Shown: positions 45,236-54,206, counted from the stretch's first letter. The stretch: DNA of 64,000 nucleotides from Gemmatimonadota bacterium (GCA_016713435.1 JADJPD010000005.1:236001-300000), one strand, 5' to 3'. A program made the numbers and translations. Notes: generated by a model not told the origin, from the letters alone.

Positions 45236-45427
45236 CTACAGCGCGATGCCGAGGGGAAAGAGCACGCAGTATCCCAGGACCAGCAACGCGGCGGCGCCGG
45301 TGGTGCCGCCGGCCTGCAGCCACGCATAACCGGCCACTAGGGAGACGATGGCGGCGGTCAGGAGAACGACATTGCGTCTCCCGAACCGAAGCCCCCGTCC
45401 GGGAGTGAGAGAGTCGGAACTTGGCAT
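45236..45427 (-). CDS. Small two-helix membrane protein
   Basis: A 63-residue protein. A basic start with FGRRNVVLLTAAIVSLVAGYAWL (first membrane helix, preceded by the FGRRN pattern) is followed by a short Gly-rich turn and a second helix (GAAALLVLGYCVLFPLGIAL). The style resembles DUF3098-type small membrane proteins, but I am not certain of the family. ATG 45427 follows the stop of the peptidase gene by 11 bases. Confidence 0.6.
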   Translation of the reverse strand: MPSSDSLTPGRGLRFGRRNVVLLTAAIVSLVAGYAWLQAGGTTGAAALLVLGYCVLFPLGIAL

Positions 45428-45438
45428 GGGAACTGAGC

Positions 45439-46353
45439 TTAGTGCCTCAAAGGCGGTTGGTCAACCGCTTCCGCCGCCGGGTTTCCGGGGGCTGGCGGCG
45501 GATTCTCGTCGTCCGCCGGCGGCTCCGGCCAGCCGATGTCCAGCGCCGCCCGCCGGGGACGGTCTCGTCGGCGGCGGGCGTACACGGCGGCTCCGACCAG
45601 CAGGGCCATGAGCAGCCAGAGCCCCGACGCCACGAACCAGGTGACCAGGCTGTAACGGAGCCGGAGTTCGCGCTGCCAGGTCTCCTCGAAACGGCCGGGC
45701 GTGAGTCCGGTGGCGGCCACCAGCGCACTATCGAAGACCTCGCCCGGACCCAGCCGCTCCACCAGCCGGGACAGGTCACCTTCCGGCGTCCGGCGTGCCA
45801 CTTCGGCCACGGCGGAGGCGGCGAGGGCGTAGGCCACGTCGGCCGAGCGGGCGGAACCGCGGAGCATCGCGTCGAGACGATCGAGACTCGGCAACCGGCC
45901 GCCCGCCACGGCCAGGTTGAGCTCGAGATTGACGAACCGCTCCAGCTCCCCGGAGGCCCAGGCGGCGTACCCCTCGTCGAACCAGAGCGGGACGCGCGCC
46001 TTCACCCGTTCCCGGAGCACCAGGTGCGCCAGTTCGTGCCGGAGCGTGCGCGGGAGTTCAGGCAAGTCCGCGCGGAGGAGGATGGTGCGCGCGGCGGGAA
46101 ACGCCACGCCGGCGCCCCACGCGGGGGCGCGCCCACGCGTCAGCCGCGCGAGCGCCGCCGAGTCGGGGGCCAGGACCAGCGTGAAGGGGGGCGGTGCCAC
46201 CCGCCCGATGCCGGGCCAGTCGCGGACCTGCCCCGCCCCCTCGGCCAGGGTGGTGGCCAGGGCCTCGAGCGCCGGGGGCGCCACCACGGTGACCTCCCCC
46301 ACCTGGACGGCAAGGGAGTCGAGCGCCAGCGCGAAGAGGATGGGGAGGACCAT
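45439..46353 (-). CDS. Membrane-anchored zinc metallopeptidase (peptidase MA-like)
   Basis: A 304-residue protein. An N-terminal hydrophobic segment (LPILFALALDSLAVQ) looks like a signal sequence. The catalytic part has the zinc motif HELAH in LRHELAHLVL (about residue 105) and the downstream WFDEGYAAWASGE, whose Glu is the usual third ligand, as in peptidase MA-like gluzincins. A C-terminal membrane helix (VTWFVASGLWLLMALLVGAAVY, about 235-256) is followed by a basic and Pro-rich cytoplasmic tail. Substrate unknown. It trails the chemosensory cluster by 54 bases and may be part of it. Confidence 0.82.
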   Translation of the reverse strand: MVLPILFALALDSLAVQVGEVTVVAPPALEALATTLAEGAGQVRDWPGIGRVAPPPFTLVLAPDSAALARLTRGRAPAWGAGVAFPAARTILLRADLPELPRTLRHELAHLVLRERVKARVPLWFDEGYAAWASGELERFVNLELNLAVAGGRLPSLDRLDAMLRGSARSADVAYALAASAVAEVARRTPEGDLSRLVERLGPGEVFDSALVAATGLTPGRFEETWQRELRLRYSLVTWFVASGLWLLMALLVGAAVYARRRRDRPRRAALDIGWPEPPADDENPPPAPGNPAAEAVDQPPLRH

Positions 46354-46407
46354 CGGGGGGTGGGAGGCGGCGGGGGACCCGGGCGGAACCGACGGGGGCC
46401 GGCGCGC

Positions 46408-47286
46408 CTACCGGGGTGGCTCGCCGCCCGACGCCACGAGGTCGAGCATTTCCTTGCAGCGCTTGCCCCACGGGTTGAACTTGTTGGCCTTGAAGCCGTC
46501 GGTCCACGCCTGCCTCGCTGCGTCCCGGTCCTCGACGAACCAGTTGGCCCGCCCCAGCTCGTAGTAGGCCTCGATGAGGTTGGGGCCGAGCTGGAGCGTC
46601 TTCTGGAAGAAGGTCACGGCGTCCTCATACATCTCGCGCTCGAGGTACACGAGGCCCAGGTAATAGTGGGCGTAGAGCGTGGCCTTGCGGTCGTTGTCGA
46701 GGCGGATGGCCTTGGAGAGGTGCTCGATGGCCTCGCCGAAGATCCGCTTCTTGAGGCAGATGTAGCCCACGTTGATGCGGGCCAGCGAGTTGGCCGGCTC
46801 CTTCATGAGCACCTTGGAGAAGGTGGCCAGCGCGTCGTCGTAGTCCTCGTGCAGCATCTGCGCCCAGCCCAGCAGCGACTGGGCCTGGATCTCCGAGGGC
46901 GCCAGCGTCAGCGCCTTGCCCAGCGCCTGGATCGCCCCGGCGTAATCCCCGAGGGAGATGAGGCTCCAGCCCTTCTCGATGTAGGTCGAGGCGCCGAGGT
47001 GGTCCTGCTGCACCACGGGACGCGCGCCGGTGAAGGCCGGGGCGGAGGCGCTGTCGGTGGCGGCCGCCATCTGCTTGAAGCGGTCCACCAGCTGGCGGAT
47101 CTCCTCCTTCACGTAGCCCAGCTCCACCAGCGCCGCGTCCACGCGCTTGAAGTACGCGATGATCTCGCGCTTGAGCGCCTCGCGCTCGGCCGAGGCGGTG
47201 ACGGTCTCGATGCGCGCCGCCAGGTCCCGGTACTGCTCCCGGAACGCGGCCACGAGGGGTTCGGAACTGCGGACGGGCTCGCTCAC
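46408..47286 (-). CDS. TPR protein of the chemosensory cluster
   Basis: A 292-residue cytoplasmic protein with no signal peptide. Residues ~1-75 are charged and helical (coiled-coil-like, AREIVTASAEREALKREI-type composition). Residues ~100-285 are tetratricopeptide repeats (YIEKGWSLISLGDYAGAIQAL, YYLGLVYLEREMYEDAVTFF, YYELGRANWFVEDRDAARQ). It is a likely scaffold or adaptor. The GTG at 47286 overlaps the cheW stop as GTGA, so it is translated with the Che proteins. Confidence 0.8.
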   Translation of the reverse strand: MSEPVRSSEPLVAAFREQYRDLAARIETVTASAEREALKREIIAYFKRVDAALVELGYVKEEIRQLVDRFKQMAAATDSASAPAFTGARPVVQQDHLGASTYIEKGWSLISLGDYAGAIQALGKALTLAPSEIQAQSLLGWAQMLHEDYDDALATFSKVLMKEPANSLARINVGYICLKKRIFGEAIEHLSKAIRLDNDRKATLYAHYYLGLVYLEREMYEDAVTFFQKTLQLGPNLIEAYYELGRANWFVEDRDAARQAWTDGFKANKFNPWGKRCKEMLDLVASGGEPPR

Positions 47287-47741
47287 GGCAACGCTTCCTC
47301 CAAAGCCAGCCGCTCCGAGCTCGAGAGGAGCCGGGCGGCGTTGAGCACCACGATGGTCCGGCCGGGCCGGGTGATGATCCCGCTCACGTACTGGGCCGCG
47401 AGCCCGCGCACGATGGGCGGCGGCAGCGTGATGGTGGTGCTGTCCACCCGGAGCACCTCCCGCACCTGGTCCACCACCACGCCCACCTGCTGGTCGGCGA
47501 GGCGCACGATGATCACGCGGGTCTCCTCGCGGTGGGTGGCCTCGAGCGAGACCCGCTTCCGCAGGTCGACCAGCGGGACCGCCCCCGTTCCGTAGGGCAT
47601 CATTCCCTCGAGGAAGTCGGGGGCATTGGGCAGCGGGGCCGGGGCCTCGTAGCGCAGGATCCGCTCCACCTCGGCGATGCCGAGGGCGAACTCCTGCCCG
47701 CCCAGCCGGAAGACCACGAACTGCAGCTCGTCGCCAGTCAT
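47283..47741 (-). CDS. cheW: CheW-like coupling protein (first copy)
   Basis: A 152-residue single CheW domain. It starts ELQFVVFRLGGQEFALGIAEVERILR, contains FLEGMMPYGTGAVPLVDLRKR and VIIVRLADQQVGVVVDQVREVLRV, all standard CheW landmarks. CheW links receptors to the kinase CheA. ATG 47741 has GGGAG upstream and overlaps the next cheW by ATGA. It is one of three different CheW proteins in the cluster. Confidence 0.92.
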   Translation of the reverse strand: MTGDELQFVVFRLGGQEFALGIAEVERILRYEAPAPLPNAPDFLEGMMPYGTGAVPLVDLRKRVSLEATHREETRVIIVRLADQQVGVVVDQVREVLRVDSTTITLPPPIVRGLAAQYVSGIITRPGRTIVVLNAARLLSSSERLALEEALP

Positions 47742-48169
47742 GCCGCTCCCTCCTTGCCGCGTCCCCACCGCTCGGCCAGCAGGCCGAGATTGAGTACCGG
47801 GATCCAGCCCCGCTGGTCGCGCACCGCCCCGCTGGCCCAGGCGGCGAGGGCCGGGTGGCCCTCCGACGGGAGCGGCGCACCCGTGGGCGCCGCATCGGCC
47901 TCATCCACCTCGAGCGCCGCCCACCGGCCGTCCACCTGCGCCAGCACCACGGTGTCTGCCACGGCGGCCGGGGGGGCGCCACCCCCGAGCAGCGCGCCGA
48001 GGTGAAACAGCGACACCAGCCGGCCGCGCACCTCGATCACCCCACGGAGGGCCGGCGAGTGGCCGGGCACCGTCTGGATGCGGCCGGGCGCGGTGACCTC
48101 CACCACGGCCGTCATGGGCAGGCCGAGTCGCTGGGTGCCGACGCGCACCACGAGGAGGCGATCGCTCAT
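47738..48169 (-). CDS. cheW: CheW-like coupling protein (second copy)
   Basis: A 143-residue CheW domain (RLLVVRVGTQRLGLPMTAVVEVT, LRGVIEVRGRLVSLFHLGALLG, VLAQVDGRWAALEVDEADA). It is more divergent than the other two copies; the canonical arginine of the Pro-Val/Ile-Asp-Leu segment is changed (VSLFHLG instead of VPVVDLR). It might favour a different partner. It overlaps cheB by ATGA. Confidence 0.85.
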   Translation of the reverse strand: MSDRLLVVRVGTQRLGLPMTAVVEVTAPGRIQTVPGHSPALRGVIEVRGRLVSLFHLGALLGGGAPPAAVADTVVLAQVDGRWAALEVDEADAAPTGAPLPSEGHPALAAWASGAVRDQRGWIPVLNLGLLAERWGRGKEGAA

Positions 48170-49239
48170 CGGCGTGGCAGTTCCCGCAGCAGCGCGCCGA
48201 TCCGGTCCGCGATGGCACCGAGCGGGAGGACGAGGTCGGCGCCCCCGGCCTCCAGCGCGGCACCCGGCATCCCGTAGATGGTGGCGGTGCCGCGATCCTG
48301 GGCAATGCCGACGCCGCCGGCATCGTGCACCGCGCGAAGGCCGGTGGCGCCGTCGCGGCCGAGCCCCGTCAGCACCACGCCGATGGCCGCGGCGCCGGCC
48401 AGGTGCGCCACGTCGTGGAACAGCGGGTCGGCGGCCGGCCGCACGCCCCACACGGGCGCTTCCTGGTCGAGGCGGAGCTGCAGCTGCCCCGCATGGTCCA
48501 CCACGCGCAAATGATAATCCCCGGGGGCGAGGTACGCGGTGTCCGCCTTCACCGGCATGCCGTGCTCCGCCTCCACCACCGTGAGCGCCGCGAGGCCGTT
48601 CAGCCGCTCGGCGAGGCTCCGCGTGAAGCCGGCGGGCATGTGCTGCACCAGCAGCACCGCGGCCTCGAGTCCGACCGGCAGCGCGGGCACCAGTTCCGCC
48701 AGGGCGCGCGGTCCCCCGGTGGAGGCCGCGATCGCCACGAGGCGCCGCGCCTCGCCCGCGGGGCGCGCCAGGGCATGGGCGCCGCTCACCCGGGGCCGCG
48801 CCAGCACCGGCACCCGGCGGACGTCGGCCGCCACCGCCGCGCGAAGGGCCGCGAGGAGCCGGGTGGCGATGCGCATGGCGCTGAGCCGCCCGCCGGTGGC
48901 GTCCTCCTTGGGCACCAGCTCCACGGCGCCGAGTTCGAGGGCGCGGATGGACGCGGTGGCGTCGCGGCCCGCGAGGGCGCTCACCACCACGATCGGCCGC
49001 GGCGCCTCGGACATGATGTAGCCGATGGCCTCGAGCCCGCCGAGCCCGGGCATCTGCAGGTCCATGGTGACCACGGCCGGCTGCAGCTCGTGCACCTTGG
49101 CGAGCGCCTCCTCACCGCTGGCGGCGCTGCCCACCACCCGGAACTCGCCCGAGCCGGCCACCAGCTCGCTGACGAGGCGCCGGAAGAAGGCGCTGTCGTC
49201 CACCACCAGGACGCCGGGCAGCTCAGAGGGTGGTGTCAT
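48166..49239 (-). CDS. cheB: CheB protein-glutamate methylesterase/glutamine deamidase
   Basis: A 357-residue response-regulator enzyme that demethylates receptor glutamates. The receiver domain (about 1-125) has D14, D15 and phospho-acceptor D60, with K111. The methylesterase domain has the catalytic triad S173 (AASTGGP), H200 (QHMPAGFT) and D296 (GLGRDGATG). All key residues are present. ATG 49239 lies inside the end of cheD (17-base overlap). Confidence 0.95.
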   Translation of the reverse strand: MTPPSELPGVLVVDDSAFFRRLVSELVAGSGEFRVVGSAASGEEALAKVHELQPAVVTMDLQMPGLGGLEAIGYIMSEAPRPIVVVSALAGRDATASIRALELGAVELVPKEDATGGRLSAMRIATRLLAALRAAVAADVRRVPVLARPRVSGAHALARPAGEARRLVAIAASTGGPRALAELVPALPVGLEAAVLLVQHMPAGFTRSLAERLNGLAALTVVEAEHGMPVKADTAYLAPGDYHLRVVDHAGQLQLRLDQEAPVWGVRPAADPLFHDVAHLAGAAAIGVVLTGLGRDGATGLRAVHDAGGVGIAQDRGTATIYGMPGAALEAGGADLVLPLGAIADRIGALLRELPRR

Positions 49240-49708
49240 CCTGCCCCACGGAGCGCACCAGCACCCGGCCGCCGGCCACGTCGAACCACACCGAGCGCCC
49301 CTGCCCGCCCCCCACCAGCTCCCCGACCACCGGAATGGCGAGCCCGGTGAGCACCTCCCGGGTGGCGATGACGTTGCGGTCCCCCATCTGGATGGAGCCG
49401 GCGGGGGCGAGCGCCTGGAACATGCTGGCGCCGCCCACCAGGCGGGCGGTGAGCCGCCGCCGGTCGGCCCCGAGGCCCGCCATCGCCTCCACCGTGGCGG
49501 GGATCGCCGTCTGCGGGAAGCGCCCGGGGTTGTCGGCGCCGCGGCCCAGGGAGCGTGAGGGCAGCAGGATGTGGGCGAGGCCGCCCACCTTCGCCTCACG
49601 GTCGTGCAGCATCACCGCCACGCAGCTGCCGAGGCCGAGCGTTACCAGCAGGCCCTCGCCGGCGAGGACCCGGAAGTCGGCCACGCGGACCAGGATCTCC
49701 ACCGCCAT
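49223..49708 (-). CDS. cheD: CheD chemoreceptor glutamine deamidase
   Basis: A 161-residue deamidase. Catalytic residues are C29 in LGLGSCVAV and H46 in LAHILLP, followed by the CheD segment ARLVGGASMF and IQMGDRNVIATREVL. It converts receptor glutamines to glutamates and in some bacteria binds CheC, which is also encoded here. As given, its frame continues without a stop from cheR upstream, which would make a CheR-CheD fusion; evidence for a frameshift in cheR suggests two genes with TGATG overlap (see cheR). The ATG at 49708 gives a normal CheD N-terminus (MAVEILVRVADFRV). Confidence 0.92.
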   Translation of the reverse strand: MAVEILVRVADFRVLAGEGLLVTLGLGSCVAVMLHDREAKVGGLAHILLPSRSLGRGADNPGRFPQTAIPATVEAMAGLGADRRRLTARLVGGASMFQALAPAGSIQMGDRNVIATREVLTGLAIPVVGELVGGGQGRSVWFDVAGGRVLVRSVGQDDTTL

Positions 49709-50533
49709 CAGGCGACCTTCCGGTAGATCCGCTCGCGCGGCTCCGAGCAATTCGTAGCGCTCGCGGGCCGGCCCCAGGATGCTCTCCACCTTGCCGAGCA
49801 CCAGCACGCCGCCGGGCAGCAGCGCGTCGGCGAAGCGGTGCATCAGGCGCTCCTGCACCTCGCGATCGAAGTAGATGATCACGTTCCGGCAGCAGATCAG
49901 GTCGAACGTCCCGGGCGCCGGCTGGGCCTGGCTCAGGTCATGGGTGCCGACCGCGACGAGCGCGCGCAGCTCGGGGCGGACCACGAGCTCATCCTCCCCT
50001 TCCGGCAGGCACCAGCGGGCCACCACGGCCGGGTCCGCCTCACTGAAGGCGCGGCGCGGATAGCGCGCGGCGCGCGCCCGCTCCAGCGAGCGCCGGTCCA
50101 CGTCGGTGGCGTCCACCCGCAGGCGCGACAGCCAGGCGCCGCGCTCGAGCCGCTCCAGCACCCCGGCCACGAGCATGGCGATGGTGTACGGCTCCTCGCC
50201 CGACGCGCAGCCGGCGCTCCACGCGCGGAGCCGCCCCTCGCGGGCGGTGAGGAGGTCGGGCAGCAGGTGGGCGGCCAGGCAGCGCCACGTCTCGGGGTTC
50301 CGGAAGAAGCTGGTGACGTTGATGGTAAGCGCGTCGAGCAGGCGGTCGAACTCGGCCGGCTCGCGGTCGAGCAGCGCCACGTAGGCGTCGAGCGTGTGCA
50401 CGTTGCAGGCGCGCATGCGCACCGCGATGCGGCGCCGCAGGCACTTGTCCTTGTAGACGCCAAGGTCGAGCCCCACGCGCGCCTGGATGCGGCCCGCCAG
50501 CGCGTCCAGCCCCGGCCGGGCCAGCTCCGTCAC
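49708..50533 (-). CDS. cheR: CheR chemoreceptor methyltransferase (C-terminal frameshift)
   Basis: A methyltransferase of about 274 residues that methylates receptor glutamates with SAM. The N-terminal helical domain is followed by NVTSFFRNPETW, the SAM site WSAGCASGEEPYTIAM (about 105-120), DATDVDRRSLERAR and FDLICCRNVIIYFD. The ending is telling: in the raw frame it runs ELLGAARADLPEGRLM into CheD, but shifting by one base near 49731-49740 gives ERIYRKVA and a TGA at 49710-49708, the usual CheR tail. I therefore treat it as a separate gene. GTG 50533 overlaps the PATAN-gene stop as GTGA. Confidence 0.9.
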
Positions 50534-52149
50534 GGGGGGCCGTCCAGGGTGTCGAGGTTGGCCCGGGCCAGCTGGTGGCTCGGGTTGAGCTCGGTGACCC
50601 GCTTCCAGCAGGCGCGGGCGCGCTCCCGGTCGCGCCGCTTGTAGGCGATGTTGCCCATCTTGAAGTACAGGTCGTCGCCCAGGGCGGGCGCCAGCTTGGC
50701 GGCGCGCTCGTAGGCCTCGAAGGCGTCGTCGTAGCGGCCGGCGCGGTAGAGGAGGTCGCCCAGGTTCTTGGAGACGGGGGCGAGCGTCGGGTCCTCCGCG
50801 AGCGCGGTGCGGAGGGTGATCTCCGCCGACGGCAGGTCCCCGGCCAGCTCCAGCAGCACGGCCAGGTTGTTCCGGAGCACGGCATTGCCGGGGTGCGCGG
50901 TGCTGCCCCGCTCCGCCACCTCGAGCGCCTGCGGCAGGTCGCCCTGGCAGGCCACGGCGAGGGCCATGGCCCAGTACCAGGTCGGCGGGCGCGGGCGGTC
51001 GCCGAGGAGCTCGGCGGCGCGCTGCAGCCGGCTCACCGCCACGTCGGCGTCGTTGCGCTTGAGGGCGGTGACGCCCCAGCCGATCATCACCCGCGCGTCC
51101 TCACGCGCCCGGGAGGCGGCCTCGGCGTACGCGGCCTCGGCATCCGTCAGGCGTCCGAGCTGTTCGTAGGCGTAGGCCAGATTGTGCCAGGTGCTGGCGC
51201 GCCGGGCGCCCCGTTCGAGCGCCAGCTGCAGCCCTTCCACCGCCTCCGCCCAGCGCGCCTGCTTGAGCGCGATGAGCCCCAGGTAGAAGGGCGCCTGCGT
51301 CTCGTCCCCCCGGAGATCGGTGACCCGGCGGAACTCGCGCTGCGCCTCGTCCAGCATCCCCGTCTTGTAGAAGGCGATGCCCAGGTTCTGGTGTTCCTGC
51401 ACCCGGAGGTCGTTGGCCCGCGGCGCCTCCGCGCGCGCCGACGTGCCGACGCGGCGGACGTAGCCGGCCGTGATGAGCCCGTAGAGCGCCTGCGCCGCCT
51501 CGAACTCGATCAGCGAGCACTCGTCGAAGACCTGCCGCACGTCGCGCGTGCCGTCGAGGAGCTGGAGCAGGCGTGCCTGCGCCGGCGAGAGCGCCACTTC
51601 CTCGGTGGGCGGGTGGGAGGCGTCGGTGGCGAAGACCAGGTCGAAGCTCGGGATCTTCTTCTCGATCTGGCTCCACTCGTCCACCCGCCGCGCGCCCTCG
51701 AGCAGCAGCGACTCCGGATTGATGGACACCGTGAACACCTGCCCCTCGGGGCGGACGCCCGCCTCGAAGTTGAAGGTGCCCTGGGTCCAGGTGAACAAGT
51801 GATACACCGCCTCCTCGATCTGGAGCGCCAGCAGCCGCTCCAGCTCCTCCCGCTTCACGGCGCCGGTCTCGATGAGGATGTCGCCGAGGCGCCGCTCGCG
51901 GTGGGACTCCTGCAGGCGGATGGCGGTGTCCAGCTGCTCGGTGGTGACGAGCTGGTTCTTGCGGAGGAGGTCGCCGATCCGGTCGCGCCGGTTGACGATG
52001 GACGCATAGGTGATGCGCCCCTCCTCGAAGAAGATGTAGCCGAAGTTCTGCCGGTCGGCCACGGCGAGGCAGCCGGTCTTCTTCCCCAGCGCCAGGAGCT
52101 GGAGGACGTCCGGGAGGCTCGCTTCCTTGAGGCTGCCCTTGATGGCCAT
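50530..52149 (-). CDS. PATAN (DUF4388) domain protein with TPR array, copy 1
   Basis: A 539-residue cytoplasmic protein. Residues ~1-110 form a PATAN/DUF4388 domain (GSLKEASLPDVLQLLALGKK, then FFEEGRITYASIVNRRDRIG), and ~110-235 a second part with LGDILIETGAVKREELERLL and a winged-helix-like segment (LLQLLDGTRDVRQVFDE). Residues ~260-530 are TPR repeats. PATAN domains occur in PatA-type response regulators and in predicted GTPase-linked signalling proteins (domain-family knowledge). The ATG at 52149 overlaps the DnaA-like gene stop as TAATG. The second PATAN protein at 56462 has the same order of parts. Confidence 0.85.
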   Translation of the reverse strand: MAIKGSLKEASLPDVLQLLALGKKTGCLAVADRQNFGYIFFEEGRITYASIVNRRDRIGDLLRKNQLVTTEQLDTAIRLQESHRERRLGDILIETGAVKREELERLLALQIEEAVYHLFTWTQGTFNFEAGVRPEGQVFTVSINPESLLLEGARRVDEWSQIEKKIPSFDLVFATDASHPPTEEVALSPAQARLLQLLDGTRDVRQVFDECSLIEFEAAQALYGLITAGYVRRVGTSARAEAPRANDLRVQEHQNLGIAFYKTGMLDEAQREFRRVTDLRGDETQAPFYLGLIALKQARWAEAVEGLQLALERGARRASTWHNLAYAYEQLGRLTDAEAAYAEAASRAREDARVMIGWGVTALKRNDADVAVSRLQRAAELLGDRPRPPTWYWAMALAVACQGDLPQALEVAERGSTAHPGNAVLRNNLAVLLELAGDLPSAEITLRTALAEDPTLAPVSKNLGDLLYRAGRYDDAFEAYERAAKLAPALGDDLYFKMGNIAYKRRDRERARACWKRVTELNPSHQLARANLDTLDGPP

Positions 52150-54206
52150 TACCGGAGCTCCTCGATCAGGCGGTCCCCGGCATCGGGCCAGTCCCAGATC
52201 ATCTTCTCGCGGCTCCGGAGGCTGCCGGTGGGCGAGAGCAGCCCGCTGGTGCGGTTCCCCGTGGTGCGCCGGGTGGGGGCCGCGGGCGCGCCCTCGAGCA
52301 CCTGGCGCGCAAAGCCGGCGGACGGCCGCTCGCGCTCCGCCTCCGCGGCCTCGAGGACGCGGTGCACCAGGCCCTGCAGGGCCCGCACCGACTCGGACGC
52401 GCGCGACGCGAGGTAGGCGGCCAGGTCCGGATCGCCGTCGGCGCCCTTCTCCCGCAGCAGCCGGGCGGCGATGACCTCGCGCACCTCGCGGTCGGGCGGC
52501 GGCAGCTCCACCACCAGCCCTGCCTCGAGGCGCGTGCGCAACCGCGGCTCGATGCCCTCGAGCGACTCGGGCGGCGTGGTGCTGGTGAACACCATCTGCT
52601 GCCCGCCCTCGGCCAGGAGGTTGTAGAGCCAGAAGATCTCCTCCTGGGTCCGCTCCTTGCCGGCCAGGAGGTGAACGTCGTCCAGCAGGAAGGCCCCGAT
52701 GCGGCGGTAGCGGGCGCGCCACCAGGCCACCCGGTCGCGGTCGATGGCCTTGATCAGGTCCTCGACGAAATCCTCGGCACGCAGGCACGCCACCACGAGG
52801 CCGGCGCGCTTGCCGAGCGCGTTGCCGATGCCGTGCAGCAGGTGCGACTTCCCCGAGCCGCTGGCCCCGACGATGACGAGCGGGTTGTAGTGGCTGCCGG
52901 GGTCGTCCACCACCGAGCGGGCGGCGCGGACGGCGTAGCGGTTGGATGCCGACTCGGCGAAGTCCTCGAGGCTCCAGATCGGCGCGGGCCCCGGCGGCGG
53001 GGCGAGCCCCTCGCGCGCGCGCGCCACCTCGGCCTCGGCCTCGGCGAGGCGGTCGGGGTCGTGGAGCGCGGGGTGCGCGGCCAGCGCGGTGTCGAGCTCG
53101 AGCATCTCCTTGCCGAGCGCCTCCAGCCGGGCGATGTCCTCCTCGTAGAGGCGGAGGACCAGGTCCGGATCCACCGGCGCCTCGCCCTGCAGCAGGCGCT
53201 GGAGCCGATCGGTGCGGTACCCCTCCCCCTCCCAGCGCACCACCGCCTCGGCCACCCGCCCGCGCCAGGCCTCGACCTGCCGCGCCACGGCGGACGAGAT
53301 CTCGCTCAGGAAGGCCCCGAACTCGTCGCTCATCCCGGCGCCCAGCTCGAAGGGCGGCGCCGCGGCCTCGGGCGTGGAGCCGGCGGGCGGCGCCTCGACC
53401 GTGGCCGTCGCGCCCCCGGGGGCGGCGGCGGCGAGCGCCGGCTCCATGGGTGCCGCGGCCGCCGGCGGCATGGCGCGCACGGTGGCGGGGAGGGTGCGCG
53501 AGAGCAGCTCGCGCGCCTCCGCCGAGGTCAGCGGCGTCGGGTGCACGGCCTGGAAGGCGATCAGGCGGTTGAAGGCGCCGATCAGCTCGCGGATGCTCCG
53601 GAGCCCGAGCTGCGCTACCGTGTCGATGACCTCGGGCCCGAAGGTGGCCTTCCGCTCCTCGGCCTGGCGACGCAGGATGGCGATGCGGGTCTCGTAGTCG
53701 GGCCCGGCGATGTCGATCACGAGGCCGCCGGCGAAGCGCTGGATCAGCCGCTCGTCGAGCGCCTCGATCTCGTTGGGGGGCCGGTCGCTCGAGAGGATGA
53801 TCTGCCGGCCCGACGAGAGCACCGCATTCGTGAGGCGGAGCAGCTCCGCCTGCATCTCCCGCCGGTGGGTGAGGAACTGGACGTCGTCCACCAGCAGGAG
53901 GCCCGTCTCGGCGTAGCGCCGGCGGTAGGCCTCGCCCTGGCCGGCGGCGATGGCGGCGTGGAAGGCCTCGACGAACTCGTCGAGGGTGAGGTACTCCACG
54001 GTGAGCTGGGGGTTGATCTCCTGGGCCAGGTGGCCGATGGCCATGAGCAGGTGCGTCTTGCCGAGCCCCGAGCCGCCGTAGACGAAGAGCGGGTTGTACA
54101 CCATGCCCGGCGACTCGGCCACCGCGCGCGCCGCGGTGACGGCGAGCCGGTTGGCCGAGCCGACGACGTAGTTCTCGAAGCGATACCGTGGGTTGAGCCG
54201 GGTCAT
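52149..54206 (-). CDS. Double DnaA-type AAA+ ATPase protein without DNA-binding domain
   Basis: A 685-residue protein with two DnaA-family AAA+ domains. Domain 1 (about 1-235) starts NPRYRFENYVVGSANRLA, exactly in DnaA style, with Walker A GGSGLGKTH (44-52), Walker B LLLVDDVQF (103-111), sensor 1 SSDRPP and RLIQRFAGGLV. An Ala/Pro-rich linker (about 240-290) and a helical stretch (290-400) follow. Domain 2 (about 405-640) has WSLEDFAESASNRYAV, Walker A GASGSGKSH (447-455), Walker B FLLDDVHLL (506-514) and sensor 1 FTSTTPPESL. DnaA domain IV is missing, as are dnaN and DnaA-box clusters nearby, so this is not the replication initiator. Position directly after mglA (TGATG overlap) points to a role in polarity or signalling; the mechanism is unknown. 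Confidence 0.9.
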   Translation of the reverse strand: MTRLNPRYRFENYVVGSANRLAVTAARAVAESPGMVYNPLFVYGGSGLGKTHLLMAIGHLAQEINPQLTVEYLTLDEFVEAFHAAIAAGQGEAYRRRYAETGLLLVDDVQFLTHRREMQAELLRLTNAVLSSGRQIILSSDRPPNEIEALDERLIQRFAGGLVIDIAGPDYETRIAILRRQAEERKATFGPEVIDTVAQLGLRSIRELIGAFNRLIAFQAVHPTPLTSAEARELLSRTLPATVRAMPPAAAAPMEPALAAAAPGGATATVEAPPAGSTPEAAAPPFELGAGMSDEFGAFLSEISSAVARQVEAWRGRVAEAVVRWEGEGYRTDRLQRLLQGEAPVDPDLVLRLYEEDIARLEALGKEMLELDTALAAHPALHDPDRLAEAEAEVARAREGLAPPPGPAPIWSLEDFAESASNRYAVRAARSVVDDPGSHYNPLVIVGASGSGKSHLLHGIGNALGKRAGLVVACLRAEDFVEDLIKAIDRDRVAWWRARYRRIGAFLLDDVHLLAGKERTQEEIFWLYNLLAEGGQQMVFTSTTPPESLEGIEPRLRTRLEAGLVVELPPPDREVREVIAARLLREKGADGDPDLAAYLASRASESVRALQGLVHRVLEAAEAERERPSAGFARQVLEGAPAAPTRRTTGNRTSGLLSPTGSLRSREKMIWDWPDAGDRLIEELR

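Noticed and set aside
49223..50533. CheR-CheD fusion as a novel bifunctional enzyme
   Set aside because: A one-base shift restores the standard CheR ending and a TGATG overlap with cheD; the window has many similar indels.
52149..54206. Chromosomal dnaA and a replication origin
   Set aside because: The DnaA-like gene has two ATPase domains, no domain IV helix-turn-helix, no dnaN or rpmH neighbour and no cluster of DnaA boxes around it.
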